Source of the DNA: Borreliella valaisiana VS116
Lineage (GTDB): Bacteria > Spirochaetota > Spirochaetia > Borreliales > Borreliaceae
DNA: 64,000 nt
Direction of reading: 5' to 3'
Assembly (NCBI RefSeq): GCF_000170955.2
Contig: NZ_ABCY02000001.1
Span: forward strand, 124,001-188,000
Within the stretch, counting starts at the first letter, position 1; the number at the start of each line of letters is the position of its first letter. A model generated the notes under the pieces. The model saw only the letters and a program-made list of their open reading frames with translations. It ran no database searches and was not told where the DNA came from. Positions 1-9,087 of the stretch are shown in pieces. Position numbers and translations under genes: made by a program.

Positions 1-758
1 GACAATTCCATTTTGCCTGTTTGTGGATTTATTTTAATAATTTTCAACTTTAACTTATCGCCAACTCTAACAAAATCTTCAATATTTTCAACTTGATTAA
101 AGGCAATATTTCTTTTATGTAAAATTCCTGTAACAAAATTTTTAATTTTTACAATTGCACCATATTCTGTAATACGATCAACCACGCCATCAACCACATC
201 TTCTTCATTGTAAGAACTTACTAGCTCTATTCTCTTAACAAGCTCTCTTTCTCTTTCTAAAGTACGCCTATCAAGAATAAGCCTCAAACCGTCCGATTCA
301 CTTGCTTCAAGAATATAAAATTCAACAATAAGACCTCTTTTTAATTTCTCATCCTTAGATTTAGAGCTTAAATAAAAAGGCATAAAGCCAGAAACATTTT
401 CATTAATTTGAATCTTATAACCATTCGAAAGTTCAGCCAAAACTTTACCTTTGATTATTTTTTTATTTTGAATATATTCATTTACTTTATCTTGGAAATT
501 TAAAGATTCAAGTTTTTCAACACTTAAAATCAGACCTAATTCTCCACCTATTCTTACAACAATTGCTTCAAGTTTATCACCAATTTTGGGAATATTTTCA
601 AATTCTTCAATCTTGATAAAGCCTTCTGATTTATAACCAATATCTACTAGAACATAATCCTTCATAATATTAACAATAGTACCAGAAACACGACTTCCAA
701 GCTCTACTCTTTCAAGTACTTTCAAATAATTTTCTTGTAAATCTTTTTGATTTTCCAT
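1..758 (-). CDS. rpsA: 30S ribosomal protein S1, N-terminal part (cut by window edge)
   Basis: Open to the left edge; about 252 residues are visible and the C-terminus lies outside. It contains successive S1/OB-type RNA-binding repeats, for example the stretch around GSRVSGTIVNIMKDYVLVDI followed by GFIKIEEF, and a later repeat with VVDGVVDRITEYGAIVKI. S1 binds mRNA on the 30S subunit and helps initiation. The ATG at 758 follows AGAGAGGTGAG, which lies in the last codons of cmk, two bases after the cmk stop. cmk-rpsA is a classic bacterial gene pair. It is the last visible gene of a minus-strand operon that begins near 7733. Confidence 0.93.
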   Translation of the reverse strand, partial: MENQKDLQENYLKVLERVELGSRVSGTIVNIMKDYVLVDIGYKSEGFIKIEEFENIPKIGDKLEAIVVRIGGELGLILSVEKLESLNFQDKVNEYIQNKKIIKGKVLAELSNGYKIQINENVSGFMPFYLSSKSKDEKLKRGLIVEFYILEASESDGLRLILDRRTLERERELVKRIELVSSYNEEDVVDGVVDRITEYGAIVKIKNFVTGILHKRNIAFNQVENIEDFVRVGDKLKLKIIKINPQTGKMEL

Positions 759-760
759 TC

Positions 761-1429
761 TCACCTCTCTCTTACTTTTTTCAAATTAAACTTTTCTATT
801 ATAATATTACATACATCGTCTAATCCTTTGTAGCTTGTATCAAGGTAAAAAACCCCTTTTGATAATTTTAATTTACCATATTGTTTTCTCTTGTCAACAT
901 TATCTCTTATTTCTAGAGTACGCTCTAATTCTTCTAAAGTTTCATTCCCATTTCTTTGCTTATATCGCCTCAAAGCTCTAACTTTAACGGAAGCATCAAG
1001 ATATATTTTGAATTCAGATTCTGGAAAAACAATAGTAGTAATATCTCTACCTTCTATTATATAATTATCATCGCTAAATTTAACAATCTCTCTTAACTTT
1101 TTATTCACAATATTTCTTATTCCAATATAAGAAGAATAAAAAGAAACTTGAAAATCAATCTTATCGTTTAAAATTTGATTTTCAACATTCTCTCCATTAA
1201 GCAAAAAGCTGGAATTATTAAAACTTATATCATTCTCAAGAATTAAATTCAAAAGTCTATTCTCGCTAATAAAATCGCAGCTACTACTCATGGAAGATCT
1301 TTGGGCAATTAAAGTTATTATCCTATAAAGATAACCAGAGCTTATAAATTTATAGCCCAGTTTTACACCAAGCTCTCTTGCAATTGAACTTTTTCCTGAT
1401 GCCGAAGGTCCATCAATTGCTATTATCAT
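761..1429 (-). CDS. cmk: cytidylate kinase
   Basis: 222 residues. CMP/dCMP kinase uses ATP to make CDP/dCDP for RNA, DNA and lipid precursors in the cytoplasm. A Walker A loop is visible at the N-terminus (IDGPSASGKSS, residues 5-15), then SSGYLYR for nucleotide-monophosphate binding and EGRDITTIVFPES near residue 125, where many Cmk proteins have GRDIGT. A basic lid RALRRYKQR follows. The start overlaps the 3' end of the pseudouridine synthase by 17 bp, suggesting translational coupling, and rpsA follows at once. Family assignment is secure from motifs and context. Confidence 0.95.
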   Translation of the reverse strand: MIIAIDGPSASGKSSIARELGVKLGYKFISSGYLYRIITLIAQRSSMSSSCDFISENRLLNLILENDISFNNSSFLLNGENVENQILNDKIDFQVSFYSSYIGIRNIVNKKLREIVKFSDDNYIIEGRDITTIVFPESEFKIYLDASVKVRALRRYKQRNGNETLEELERTLEIRDNVDKRKQYGKLKLSKGVFYLDTSYKGLDDVCNIIIEKFNLKKVRER

Positions 1430-2162
1430 TTGAATTCTCCAACCTGGATTTCAACTTATTTATCTTAACTAAAGGAACAATTTTTACTTGACCTTCCCTT
1501 AAACTATCCAAATTAATATTGCCAATTCTAATTCTATGAATTTTTTTTAAAAAAACATTTTTGCTTAAAAACACTTTTCTTATTTCTCTATTTTTCCCCT
1601 CATCTAAAATCAATCTAGCAGAATTTTTATTTAAAATTTCATAAGATTTTAATTTAAAAAATTCTTTTTTTATCTTTATACCCGACTTAAAAGAAATAAG
1701 CAAATTTTCATCAATATCTTTTTTTGATTCAATAATATATTCTCTTTCAACTTTTCCTTTTGGATGAATAATATAATTTGCAAATTTACCATCATTAGTG
1801 AATAATAAAAGTCCAGAGCTTTTAAAATCAAGCCTACCAATTGAAAATATACGCTCTTTAAACAAAGGCTGGACTAAAGATATTGCTAACTTTCTTCCAT
1901 TAACATCAAAATTGGAACATAAATAATTTTTAGGCTTGTTAAGAGCCAGATAAATTTTACTTTTACTTTGAAAGTCTGTAAAAACATAAATCTGTTTCTT
2001 ATAAGTTATTCTGTCCCCTAAAGCTACTTTATCACCAAGCTTAGCAATAGAGCCATTAACTCTTACGAGCTTCTTTTTTATCAACTCTTCGCAAAACCTT
2101 CTTGACCCTACTCCCTTTTCAGCTAAAAACACTTGAACTCTAGGGGTTTTAAGTGCAATCAT
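1413..2162 (-). CDS. pseudouridine synthase, RsuA/RluB/RluE/RluF family
   Basis: 249 residues. An N-terminal S4-like RNA-binding domain (residues about 8-55, RVQVFLAEKGVGSRRFCEELI) precedes the catalytic domain. The catalytic-loop motif is GRLDFKSSGLLLFTNDG around residue 113, with the Asp expected to be the nucleophile that isomerises uridine in rRNA. The C-terminal motif EGKNREIRKVF is typical of this branch. It overlaps scpA upstream by 14 bp and cmk downstream by 17 bp. RluB genes often neighbour scpA/scpB, so RluB (23S rRNA) is the likely subtype, but the target uridine cannot be read from the sequence. Orthologue of BB0129. Confidence 0.88.
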   Translation of the reverse strand: MIALKTPRVQVFLAEKGVGSRRFCEELIKKKLVRVNGSIAKLGDKVALGDRITYKKQIYVFTDFQSKSKIYLALNKPKNYLCSNFDVNGRKLAISLVQPLFKERIFSIGRLDFKSSGLLLFTNDGKFANYIIHPKGKVEREYIIESKKDIDENLLISFKSGIKIKKEFFKLKSYEILNKNSARLILDEGKNREIRKVFLSKNVFLKKIHRIRIGNINLDSLREGQVKIVPLVKINKLKSRLENSNDNSN

Positions 2163-2928
2163 TAATTTTACAACCTCGATACAATACTAATTTATTATTT
2201 AGATATCCTAAATTCACAATATTAAGCATATTACACTCAAGAGATACTAAAAAATAAGAAAATCTCTCAAAAGAATAATTATCAGCATTAAAATCTAAAA
2301 GAGAATCAAAAATTACACTACTCTCTTTATTTAAAATAGAAATAATTTTCATTTTTTTCTCAAAAATTTTCAATTCATATTTATTACAAATAGCCTTAAA
2401 TTTTTTATTGCACAAAAAATTTTTATTAATAACTTTTTTCTTCAATACACTAGGCCTTCTCTTTAAATTTTTATTTTTATTTTTATTTTTATTTTTATCA
2501 TTAGCAATAGTATTAATATTTTTAACAAAATTACCACTATAGCCAAAAATAAAATCTTCAATCATTTTTGAGTCATAAAATTTAAAATTCTTTATTTGAT
2601 TTAATTGTAATTTTTCATTTTCTCTATTCTTGCTATGAACTATTAACTTTTCTACAATTTTGCGTTCTACTTTATCTTTGTATTCAAGCTTTAATGGAAA
2701 TAAAATTTGAGTTTTCCAATAAAATAAATTGTTAGCAAGATAAAAAAAATCAATAAGTCCCCTAATACTTATATTAAGATCGCTTGAAACATTTATGAAC
2801 TCTTCAATTATTTGATTTAAACTTAAAGTTCTTAAGACACGTCTATTCATGTTAACATATTCAAAAAAAAGCTCTATTCCACCTGTAAAATTATCAAGAC
2901 TGATGGAATAGCTACTTAATTCTGACAT
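2149..2928 (-). CDS. scpA: ScpA-like kleisin (segregation and condensation protein A)
   Basis: 259 residues. The N-terminal region SLDNFTGGIELFFEYVN, followed by helices ending in NLFYWKTQILFPL, matches the ScpA pattern (F-x-G-P-L-x-L-L then A..LLxIKSRMLLP) in divergent form. The C-terminal winged-helix-like segment FDSLLDFNADNYSFERFSYFLVSLECN fits the kleisin C-domain. Between them is a low-complexity Lys/Asn linker encoded by a hexanucleotide repeat. ScpA bridges SMC heads during chromosome condensation. The classic partner gene scpB is not next to it. It sits between recA and the rluB-type gene with 14-bp gap and overlap. Divergence makes the call good rather than certain. Confidence 0.72.
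   Translation of the reverse strand: MSELSSYSISLDNFTGGIELFFEYVNMNRRVLRTLSLNQIIEEFINVSSDLNISIRGLIDFFYLANNLFYWKTQILFPLKLEYKDKVERKIVEKLIVHSKNRENEKLQLNQIKNFKFYDSKMIEDFIFGYSGNFVKNINTIANDKNKNKNKNKNLKRRPSVLKKKVINKNFLCNKKFKAICNKYELKIFEKKMKIISILNKESSVIFDSLLDFNADNYSFERFSYFLVSLECNMLNIVNLGYLNNKLVLYRGCKINDCT
2468..2497. repeat. hexanucleotide tandem repeat TTTTTA x5 inside scpA
   Basis: Five perfect copies of TTTTTA on the plus strand encode alternating Lys-Asn codons in the ScpA linker. Because the unit is 6 bp, copy-number change would lengthen or shorten the linker without breaking the frame. Confidence 0.9.
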
Positions 2929-2942
2929 TTAAACTTTCCCTA

Positions 2943-4037
2943 CTACTCATATTCATTTTCCTTAAATTCAATAGAATTAACATTTTCTTTATCAAAATTA
3001 TTAAAAATTATTTTTCTAAGCCTCTTGTCCAAATCATTTGTAAGTTCTACTTCTTTGCTAAGATATTCAATAACACTCTCTCTCCCCTGTCCCAACTTAT
3101 TATCTCCTAATGAATACCAAGACCCTGTTTTTTGTATTAAATTATGTTTAATAGCAGCATCTAAAATACCAGCTTCTCTTGAAATACCTTTCCCAAAATA
3201 AATTACTAATTCTACCTTACGAAAAGGTGGGGCAACCTTATTTTTCACAATCTTAACTCTAATCTTATTGCCAATAACGTCATCACTTGAGCCTGATCTG
3301 GTTACTTGTTCGATTTTTCTAACCTCAAGTCTAAGAGATGCATAAAACTTTAAAGCATGACCACCAGTAGTAGTCTCAGGATTGCCAAACATAATACCAA
3401 TCCTCATTCTTATTTGATTGATAAACATAATGCAAGTATTAGATTTAGAAAGTATACCCGTAATCTTTCGAAGCGCCTTACTCATTAGCCTAGCTTGAAG
3501 ACCAATCTGAGAATCTCCCATTTCTCCATCTATCTCTAATTTAGGGGTTAAAGCTGCTACAGAATCAACTACTATCAAATCAATACCACCGCTTCTGATT
3601 AAATGCTCAGCAATCTCAAGAGCTTGCTCTCCGGTGTCAGGCTGACTAAGCCAAAGTTCTGCAACATTAACTCCCAAAGCTTTTGCATAAACAGGATCAA
3701 GAGCATGCTCAGCATCAATAAAAGCAGCTATACCACCTTCTTTTTGAACCTCAGCAATCGCTTGAAGAGTCAAAGTAGTCTTACCAGACGACTCAGGACC
3801 AAAGATTTCTATTATGCGACCTCTAGGATATCCACCAATACCAAGAGCTTCATCTAACACAATAGATCCACTTGATATGCTAATTATGCCTTTTCCAACA
3901 GGAGATTCTCCCATCTTAATAAGACTTCCTTTTCCAAAAGTTTTTTCTATTTGAACTCTTGCAAGTTCAATAGCTTCCTCTTTGTTTGCTCTCTCTATAC
4001 TAACAACCTTTTCTCTTTTTTCCTTTAACTTTGACAT
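2943..4037 (-). CDS. recA: recombinase RecA
   Basis: 364 residues, normal length. RecA forms ATP-dependent filaments on single-stranded DNA for homologous recombination and repair. Visible motifs: Walker [10 protein letters not shown] (about residues 79-87), the catalytic region [10 protein letters not shown], Walker [11 protein letters not shown], and the highly conserved L1/L2 regions [20 protein letters not shown] and [19 protein letters not shown]. The C-terminus ends in an acidic tail. An SD-like AGGAAA precedes the ATG. It lies 12 bp after the greA-fusion stop and 14 bp before scpA in the same operon. I see no obvious LexA-type operator. Confidence 0.98.
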   Translation of the reverse strand: MSKLKEKREKVVSIERANKEEAIELARVQIEKTFGKGSLIKMGESPVGKGIISISSGSIVLDEALGIGGYPRGRIIEIFGPESSGKTTLTLQAIAEVQKEGGIAAFIDAEHALDPVYAKALGVNVAELWLSQPDTGEQALEIAEHLIRSGGIDLIVVDSVAALTPKLEIDGEMGDSQIGLQARLMSKALRKITGILSKSNTCIMFINQIRMRIGIMFGNPETTTGGHALKFYASLRLEVRKIEQVTRSGSSDDVIGNKIRVKIVKNKVAPPFRKVELVIYFGKGISREAGILDAAIKHNLIQKTGSWYSLGDNKLGQGRESVIEYLSKEVELTNDLDKRLRKIIFNNFDKENVNSIEFKENEYE

Positions 4038-4049
4038 TCTTAATTTTTC

Positions 4050-6752
4050 CTAGCTAAATTTTATGGGCTCTATTTTTTTTACAAAATATCTAAAATTAGT
4101 ATTATTTATAACAAAATTGAGACTATCTCCTTCCTTAGAATCAAGTAAATTTTCTCCAAAAGGTGATTTATATGAAATAATGCCTTCATCAGGGTTTGAT
4201 TCCCAGGGTCCAAGTATTAAATAAGATTCATCTTTACCTGTAGCCTCATTTAAAATGATAACCTTAGTCCCAAAACCAACAACAGAACTTTGAAGATCTT
4301 TAGTATCTATAACTTTTGCATTCTCTATTTCCAACATTAAAGAGTTTAATCTTTTTGTCAAAAACTGTTGTTTTTCCTTAGCAGAATGATATTCAGCATT
4401 TTCTTTTAAATCACCAAGTTCACGAGCTTTCCCAATTTCTTTTGAATTTTCTGGAATTTCAACTTCCTTTAAATATTTAAGCTCTTTTTGCTTTTTATTC
4501 AAAGAGCTTAATATGGTTAAAAATCCAATTTCCATTCTCTCGCCTGTAAGTTGCATTTTTTCATCTTCAAACTCAACTGAATCAAATAATTGCCTTATTA
4601 TAGATTTAATCTCTAAAAGATCCTTTGGCGGAAAATCTTTTACATAAAAACAGGTCATATAAACTCTCTTTGCAAGCTCTTCATCTTTAACATACCCCAA
4701 GACCGATTTAAGATATTCATCTTTAACTAAAAGATTAATTACCATTTTATAAATTCTTTTACTTGCAACAGAATTATTTTTATTATTAATTTTAATAACA
4801 CTATCTGTTAAAATCTTAATCAAATTAGCTAAAAGATCCGAATCCGAATAACTCAGCTCAATAGAATAGGTTTTATAGTGCTTCAAAATCCAAATATAAG
4901 CATCTTTATAGATCTTATAATTTTTTATAACATAATTAAATAATTTTCCCACTTCTTTAGGATCTTCTTTGTAAAGTGATTCAACCAATTTCTTATTAAC
5001 AGAATGAGGAAAAAGTTCCTTATAGTACAAAATCCAATTACTAAGTTCTTTTTTAATTAAAATAACCAATTCTTTTTTAATTTCTGCATTCAAAATTGAA
5101 TCAAAAAGATCTACTATTCCTTTTGGATACTCCTTTAAAAGGGATTCCAAATTAACATTTTTTTCTATATTAACTTTTGATGACAACTCTTCAGAAAAAT
5201 TACCTAAAGATTTAAGAATAACGTAAGAACTTATAACATGATGATCAACCTTTGTAAAATTGTTAACATAAATTAAAAAATAGTTGAGCATCTCTTCTTC
5301 AATATGTAAATCCTTAACAATTCCTTTAACATTACAATAGTTTATAAATATCTCGTATCTTTTATAAAAATCTTTCTCAATTTTAAATTTATCATACATT
5401 TTTTCATTCAAATTGGAAGATCTCTCATTATATACATAACAATCAAGCTTCCCAGAATCCATAACAAAATGGGGGTTATCCTTTAAAATTTGCTTTGCTT
5501 TCAAGCTCCATGAATTCCATGAACTTTGAGTCATCAAGCTTGGCACTAACTCTTTTTTTATTCCCTTTAAATCAATGGCTTTATAACTTTTTATAATAAC
5601 TTTTATAGCCCACTCAATATCTTTTTTCACTCTATCTGCAAGTTCCTCTTTGGGTGTTATAGCCTTTAATACCCTAATATCCTCTCTGCTAAGGGGAGAA
5701 AGAGCCGACATTGCCATATCAAAGCCAATAAAATGACCCCTTTTGGAAACAAAATCAACAGTAATGCCATGATCATTTACATCCCTTACTATTCCAACAG
5801 ACCAAGTCTGATGATAAACAAAGTTGCCTTTTGCAAAAAACAAATATTTTTCAAAATCTGAATATACGTCAACAAAATTTTTATCTAAGTTTTCAATATC
5901 AGACTTTACAAGATAATCCTCAATATTCTTTACATCTTTATATCTTTCTCTTAAAAATTTAACTAAATTTTCTCTTGCTTTATGATTTTTATTGTCAAGT
6001 TTTAAAATACCTTTTAAAATTTCTATTGTTTCATCAATATTATCAGTCAAAGAATAATGATCAAATAAATCTTCATAAAGAACTATAGCCTTTTTAAATC
6101 CAAGATCTTTTTCAATTTTTTGTAAAATAAGTAAAAAAGAATCAAAATCATCTGAGACATAATGAATAAGCTTTGCCCATACTTCTCTAATTCCTGACAT
6201 TTGTTTTTTATCAATAAAACGATAAATAGCCTTTCTAAAATAAAAAATTGATTTTTGCAAATCAACAGTTTCATAATAAGTAGCAAGTTGTCTTACAAAC
6301 ACAGTATCATTAATATCTGCTTCAACAATTCTAGTCCAAATACTTGGAAGCTTATCATTTTCATTATTTTGGGCATATATTTTTGCAAGAGTATAAAGAG
6401 CGTGCTTATTTTCAGAAATAAAAAGCATTTCATTACATATATGCTCAACAAGAGTCCATTTTAAATTTTGAGAAAATAAATCAATAACAGCAAGCAAATT
6501 CATATCATTTAAAGGGCGCCTACTATATATAAGCATTCCAGAAATATAAAGACCTGCTATACTTTTTTTAACATCCTTTAAATGTTTGCCACAAATATCA
6601 AGCACATCCTCTGTTAACCCTTCATCAATTATATTATCTATCAAATCATCCAATTCTTTTATTTTAGCAAGAGAATAGTTATTAACAACTATTCTTGTCC
6701 ATTTATCTTCTTGCAAAATACTATCTAATTTTTCTATGGTAACATTAGACAT
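4050..6752 (-). CDS. greA: GreA-type transcription elongation factor with very long N-terminal helical extension
   Basis: 900 residues, whereas ordinary GreA has about 160. The last ~155 residues are a complete Gre factor: an N-terminal coiled coil with the acidic tip motif ELGDLKENAEYHSAKEKQQF (about residues 785-805), whose Asp/Glu stimulate transcript cleavage in the RNA polymerase secondary channel, then an FKBP-like C-domain (VVGFGTKVIILNEATG...YKSPFG). The preceding ~740 residues are helix-rich with TPR-like spacing (HALYTLAKIYAQNNENDKLP, QLATYYETVDLQKSIFYFRKA) and a possible small beta domain near residues 305-345 (YHQTWSVGIVRDVNDHGITVDF). No stop or frameshift separates the parts. The upstream neighbour is another TPR protein. 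Orthologue of BB0132. Confidence 0.9.
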   Translation of the reverse strand: MSNVTIEKLDSILQEDKWTRIVVNNYSLAKIKELDDLIDNIIDEGLTEDVLDICGKHLKDVKKSIAGLYISGMLIYSRRPLNDMNLLAVIDLFSQNLKWTLVEHICNEMLFISENKHALYTLAKIYAQNNENDKLPSIWTRIVEADINDTVFVRQLATYYETVDLQKSIFYFRKAIYRFIDKKQMSGIREVWAKLIHYVSDDFDSFLLILQKIEKDLGFKKAIVLYEDLFDHYSLTDNIDETIEILKGILKLDNKNHKARENLVKFLRERYKDVKNIEDYLVKSDIENLDKNFVDVYSDFEKYLFFAKGNFVYHQTWSVGIVRDVNDHGITVDFVSKRGHFIGFDMAMSALSPLSREDIRVLKAITPKEELADRVKKDIEWAIKVIIKSYKAIDLKGIKKELVPSLMTQSSWNSWSLKAKQILKDNPHFVMDSGKLDCYVYNERSSNLNEKMYDKFKIEKDFYKRYEIFINYCNVKGIVKDLHIEEEMLNYFLIYVNNFTKVDHHVISSYVILKSLGNFSEELSSKVNIEKNVNLESLLKEYPKGIVDLFDSILNAEIKKELVILIKKELSNWILYYKELFPHSVNKKLVESLYKEDPKEVGKLFNYVIKNYKIYKDAYIWILKHYKTYSIELSYSDSDLLANLIKILTDSVIKINNKNNSVASKRIYKMVINLLVKDEYLKSVLGYVKDEELAKRVYMTCFYVKDFPPKDLLEIKSIIRQLFDSVEFEDEKMQLTGERMEIGFLTILSSLNKKQKELKYLKEVEIPENSKEIGKARELGDLKENAEYHSAKEKQQFLTKRLNSLMLEIENAKVIDTKDLQSSVVGFGTKVIILNEATGKDESYLILGPWESNPDEGIISYKSPFGENLLDSKEGDSLNFVINNTNFRYFVKKIEPIKFS

Positions 6753-6788
6753 TAAACTCTCCTAACATTGATTTTTAGTGTCAAGCAA

Positions 6789-7733
6789 CTAATTTACATA
6801 CTGTTGATAAATTCCCAAGTCTATTTCTTTTATGTATAACAAAATCTCATCAATGCGAGCTCTATCCTCTTTTATCCTTACATAATGATCAATAAGCCAA
6901 AAATACTTATTAATAAGCCTTGGAAGTAATATGCTCTCATTTATTGATCTATAAGACTTTTCTTTAAGTTCATTGCGCAAACTGTAAACAGACTGCTTTA
7001 GCTGTCCAAGTTCTATAGGCCTTAATTCTCTTTTAACATTAAAAACACCATTAAGAGAACCATAAACAGGAATCCATTCTTTTATAAGATCATCTGAAAT
7101 GTTTCTGTCAGACTTAATAAGATCTATTAATCTTAAAATCATATCAGACTCAAGAGAATATATATCTATCTTTTGAGGATTGATAAAAAAAGCCTCTCTG
7201 AACAAGACTTTAGCTTCTTTAATTTCATCAATAAGTGCATAAGAATCAGCAAGCTCTGCAACAACATCTGAGTTTTCTTTAGCATCTCCTAATATTTGCA
7301 AAAAGACATTAATTGCCCTCTCGTAATTTCCCATACCCTTATAAGACTTAGCAATTTTTATTAAAAGATCCAAATTTTCTGGATGCAGTTTGTATATATT
7401 TTTATATATGTAAAGACAAGTCTGAAATACAAAATATTTTATAGAATTACGACCTTGCAAAAAATTACAACCCATTTTTTTCAAATATCGACCTGCAAAA
7501 CTATTCCACTCTCTTATTAAAAATTCTGCCTTTTCATAATCTTGACCTATTCTATCAAGACTTTCAACTTGGCCATTCCAATACACAGAGCTTTTCAAAG
7601 CTGTTAAAATTTCAATATTATCAAAATCAAGAGAATGAGCTTCTTCGGATTTTACTAAAGCCTCTTTAAAATTGCCTTTTCTAAAATCTAAATAAATCTC
7701 TTTGATCAATTCAACGACTCTTTCTGATGACAC
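6789..7733 (-). CDS. TPR-repeat protein, cytoplasmic, function unknown
   Basis: 314 residues, no signal peptide or membrane segment. Several tetratricopeptide-like helix pairs are visible, e.g. FRKGNFKEALVKSEEAHSLD (residues 16-35), NLDLLIKIAKSYKGMGNYERAINVFLQIL and VVAELADSYALIDEIKEAKVLFREAFFINP. Such repeats mediate protein-protein contacts. A GTG start at 7733 follows GGTGGGG. It is the first gene of the operon running to rpsA and has a good promoter at 7783-7810. It lies 36 bp before the GreA fusion, so a partnership is plausible but inferred only. Orthologue of BB0133. Confidence 0.82.
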   Translation of the reverse strand: MSSERVVELIKEIYLDFRKGNFKEALVKSEEAHSLDFDNIEILTALKSSVYWNGQVESLDRIGQDYEKAEFLIREWNSFAGRYLKKMGCNFLQGRNSIKYFVFQTCLYIYKNIYKLHPENLDLLIKIAKSYKGMGNYERAINVFLQILGDAKENSDVVAELADSYALIDEIKEAKVLFREAFFINPQKIDIYSLESDMILRLIDLIKSDRNISDDLIKEWIPVYGSLNGVFNVKRELRPIELGQLKQSVYSLRNELKEKSYRSINESILLPRLINKYFWLIDHYVRIKEDRARIDEILLYIKEIDLGIYQQYVN

Positions 7734-7782
7734 ATCCCCACCATTTTAAAAATATACAAAAACCCCCGTTACACTTATTGTA

Positions 7783-7810
7783 ATTATATCATTTATCAAT
7801 TTTTAGTCAA
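7783..7810 (-). promoter_or_regulatory. sigma-70-type promoter for the TPR-greA-recA-rpsA operon
   Basis: On the minus strand TTGACT (7805-7810) and a perfect TATAAT (7783-7788) are separated by 16 bp, about 40 bp upstream of the GTG at 7733. This is one of the best consensus promoters in the window. Confidence 0.7.
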
Positions 7811-7894
7811 ACAAGAACTTAAAGCAAAATAACAATATTCTATTTATTATCCTTTTAAAATAAAATCTAATATTATAATATTAAAAAGAAAATT

Positions 7895-9043
7895 GTGGGG
7901 TCAAATTCTATCTATATGGAACCTAATAAAATTATTAACAAGGCTATTTATTACTATAATTCAAAAAAATATTCACAAGCAATAAAGCTTCTAGAAAAAG
8001 AAATTTTTTTCTATAAAAATTACTATTTGTATCACTATGTCTTAGGAATGTCTTATCTTCGTGTTGGGAACCTTGGCAATGCTCAAACATATCTTAAAAA
8101 AGCTTACACTTTAAACCCTAGCGAACCAAATATAAAACAAGCTATTGCTATACTTTTAGTAAGCCAAGGTAAAGAAGAAAAAGCTATTCAGATATGGCTT
8201 AAAATGATAGAAGAAAATCAAGAAGTAGATCGATCAGAGCTGTCTCTTGAAATTATTCGAAAAAATCCAATCAAAGGATCTGTTTTTTTAAAAAATAGCA
8301 ATCTATATGAAAAATTGTTTCCAATAATTAAAACAATACCTAATAAAAATCTAACAAAGCTAATCATAATAATTGCTATTGGGGGAATTGTATTTATTTC
8401 AATGTTAGCAATCTATTTTATTTTTTATGAACAAAAAATAACAATATCTACAAATCGAAAAGCAGAAATAAACAAAAATTTAAACAATATTGCTGCTTAC
8501 ATTGACGACATTAAAATAAATAACAAAGAAAAAATAAAAAATGAAGAGGGTCAATTTATATTAATACTAACCAGCGAAGAAATTAAAAATTCTTTTGAAA
8601 AAATAAAAGTTTATTTAAAAACAGGAAAAGATAATTTTGCAAGAGTAGAAATAAATAAAATATTAAATTCAAATGCATCAGAATCCATAAAACTAAAAGC
8701 CAAAAACCTTGCAAGTTTTATCTCAAGACCAGATTTTATTAGCTTTAATGAATACCTAAGCTTAAAAGATATTAAAAAAGATCCATCAATCTATTCAAAC
8801 GTATATGTAAAATGGGAAGGCGTAGTAAATAATGTCGAAAAAAAAGACAATATAATTCAATTCGACTTTTATGTAGGATACAATAAAAATGTACTTTCAG
8901 GAATTATCCCAACAAAAACAACCTTTGATATCGATATTGATTTTAAAGACAATGTTGAAATACTTGGACAAATAGAATATAAAAAGAATAAACTTACCTT
9001 AAATGCAATAACAATTAGAAAAATAGATAGAAATGCAAATTAA
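7895..9043 (+). CDS. TPR protein with one membrane segment and a C-terminal soluble domain, function unknown
   Basis: 382 residues from a GTG; an in-frame ATG at 7916 is an alternative, and neither has a clear Shine-Dalgarno. Residues about 10-110 contain TPR pairs (AIYYYNSKKYSQAIKLLEKEI, YHYVLGMSYLRVGNLGNAQTYLKKAYTLNP). One hydrophobic helix LIIIIAIGGIVFISMLAIYFIF lies near residues 153-174. The rest is a Lys/Asn-rich region ending in a beta-rich domain (VYVKWEGVVNNVEKK...DFDIDFKDNVEILGQIEYKK) that resembles an OB-like fold. It is transcribed divergently from the TPR-greA operon and convergently with hisS. I do not recognise a function. Orthologue of BB0134. Confidence 0.78.
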   Translation: MGSNSIYMEPNKIINKAIYYYNSKKYSQAIKLLEKEIFFYKNYYLYHYVLGMSYLRVGNLGNAQTYLKKAYTLNPSEPNIKQAIAILLVSQGKEEKAIQIWLKMIEENQEVDRSELSLEIIRKNPIKGSVFLKNSNLYEKLFPIIKTIPNKNLTKLIIIIAIGGIVFISMLAIYFIFYEQKITISTNRKAEINKNLNNIAAYIDDIKINNKEKIKNEEGQFILILTSEEIKNSFEKIKVYLKTGKDNFARVEINKILNSNASESIKLKAKNLASFISRPDFISFNEYLSLKDIKKDPSIYSNVYVKWEGVVNNVEKKDNIIQFDFYVGYNKNVLSGIIPTKTTFDIDIDFKDNVEILGQIEYKKNKLTLNAITIRKIDRNAN

Positions 9044-9087
9044 TACTAATATCTTTCCAAAATTTTCAATACAATCAACATTCAAGA

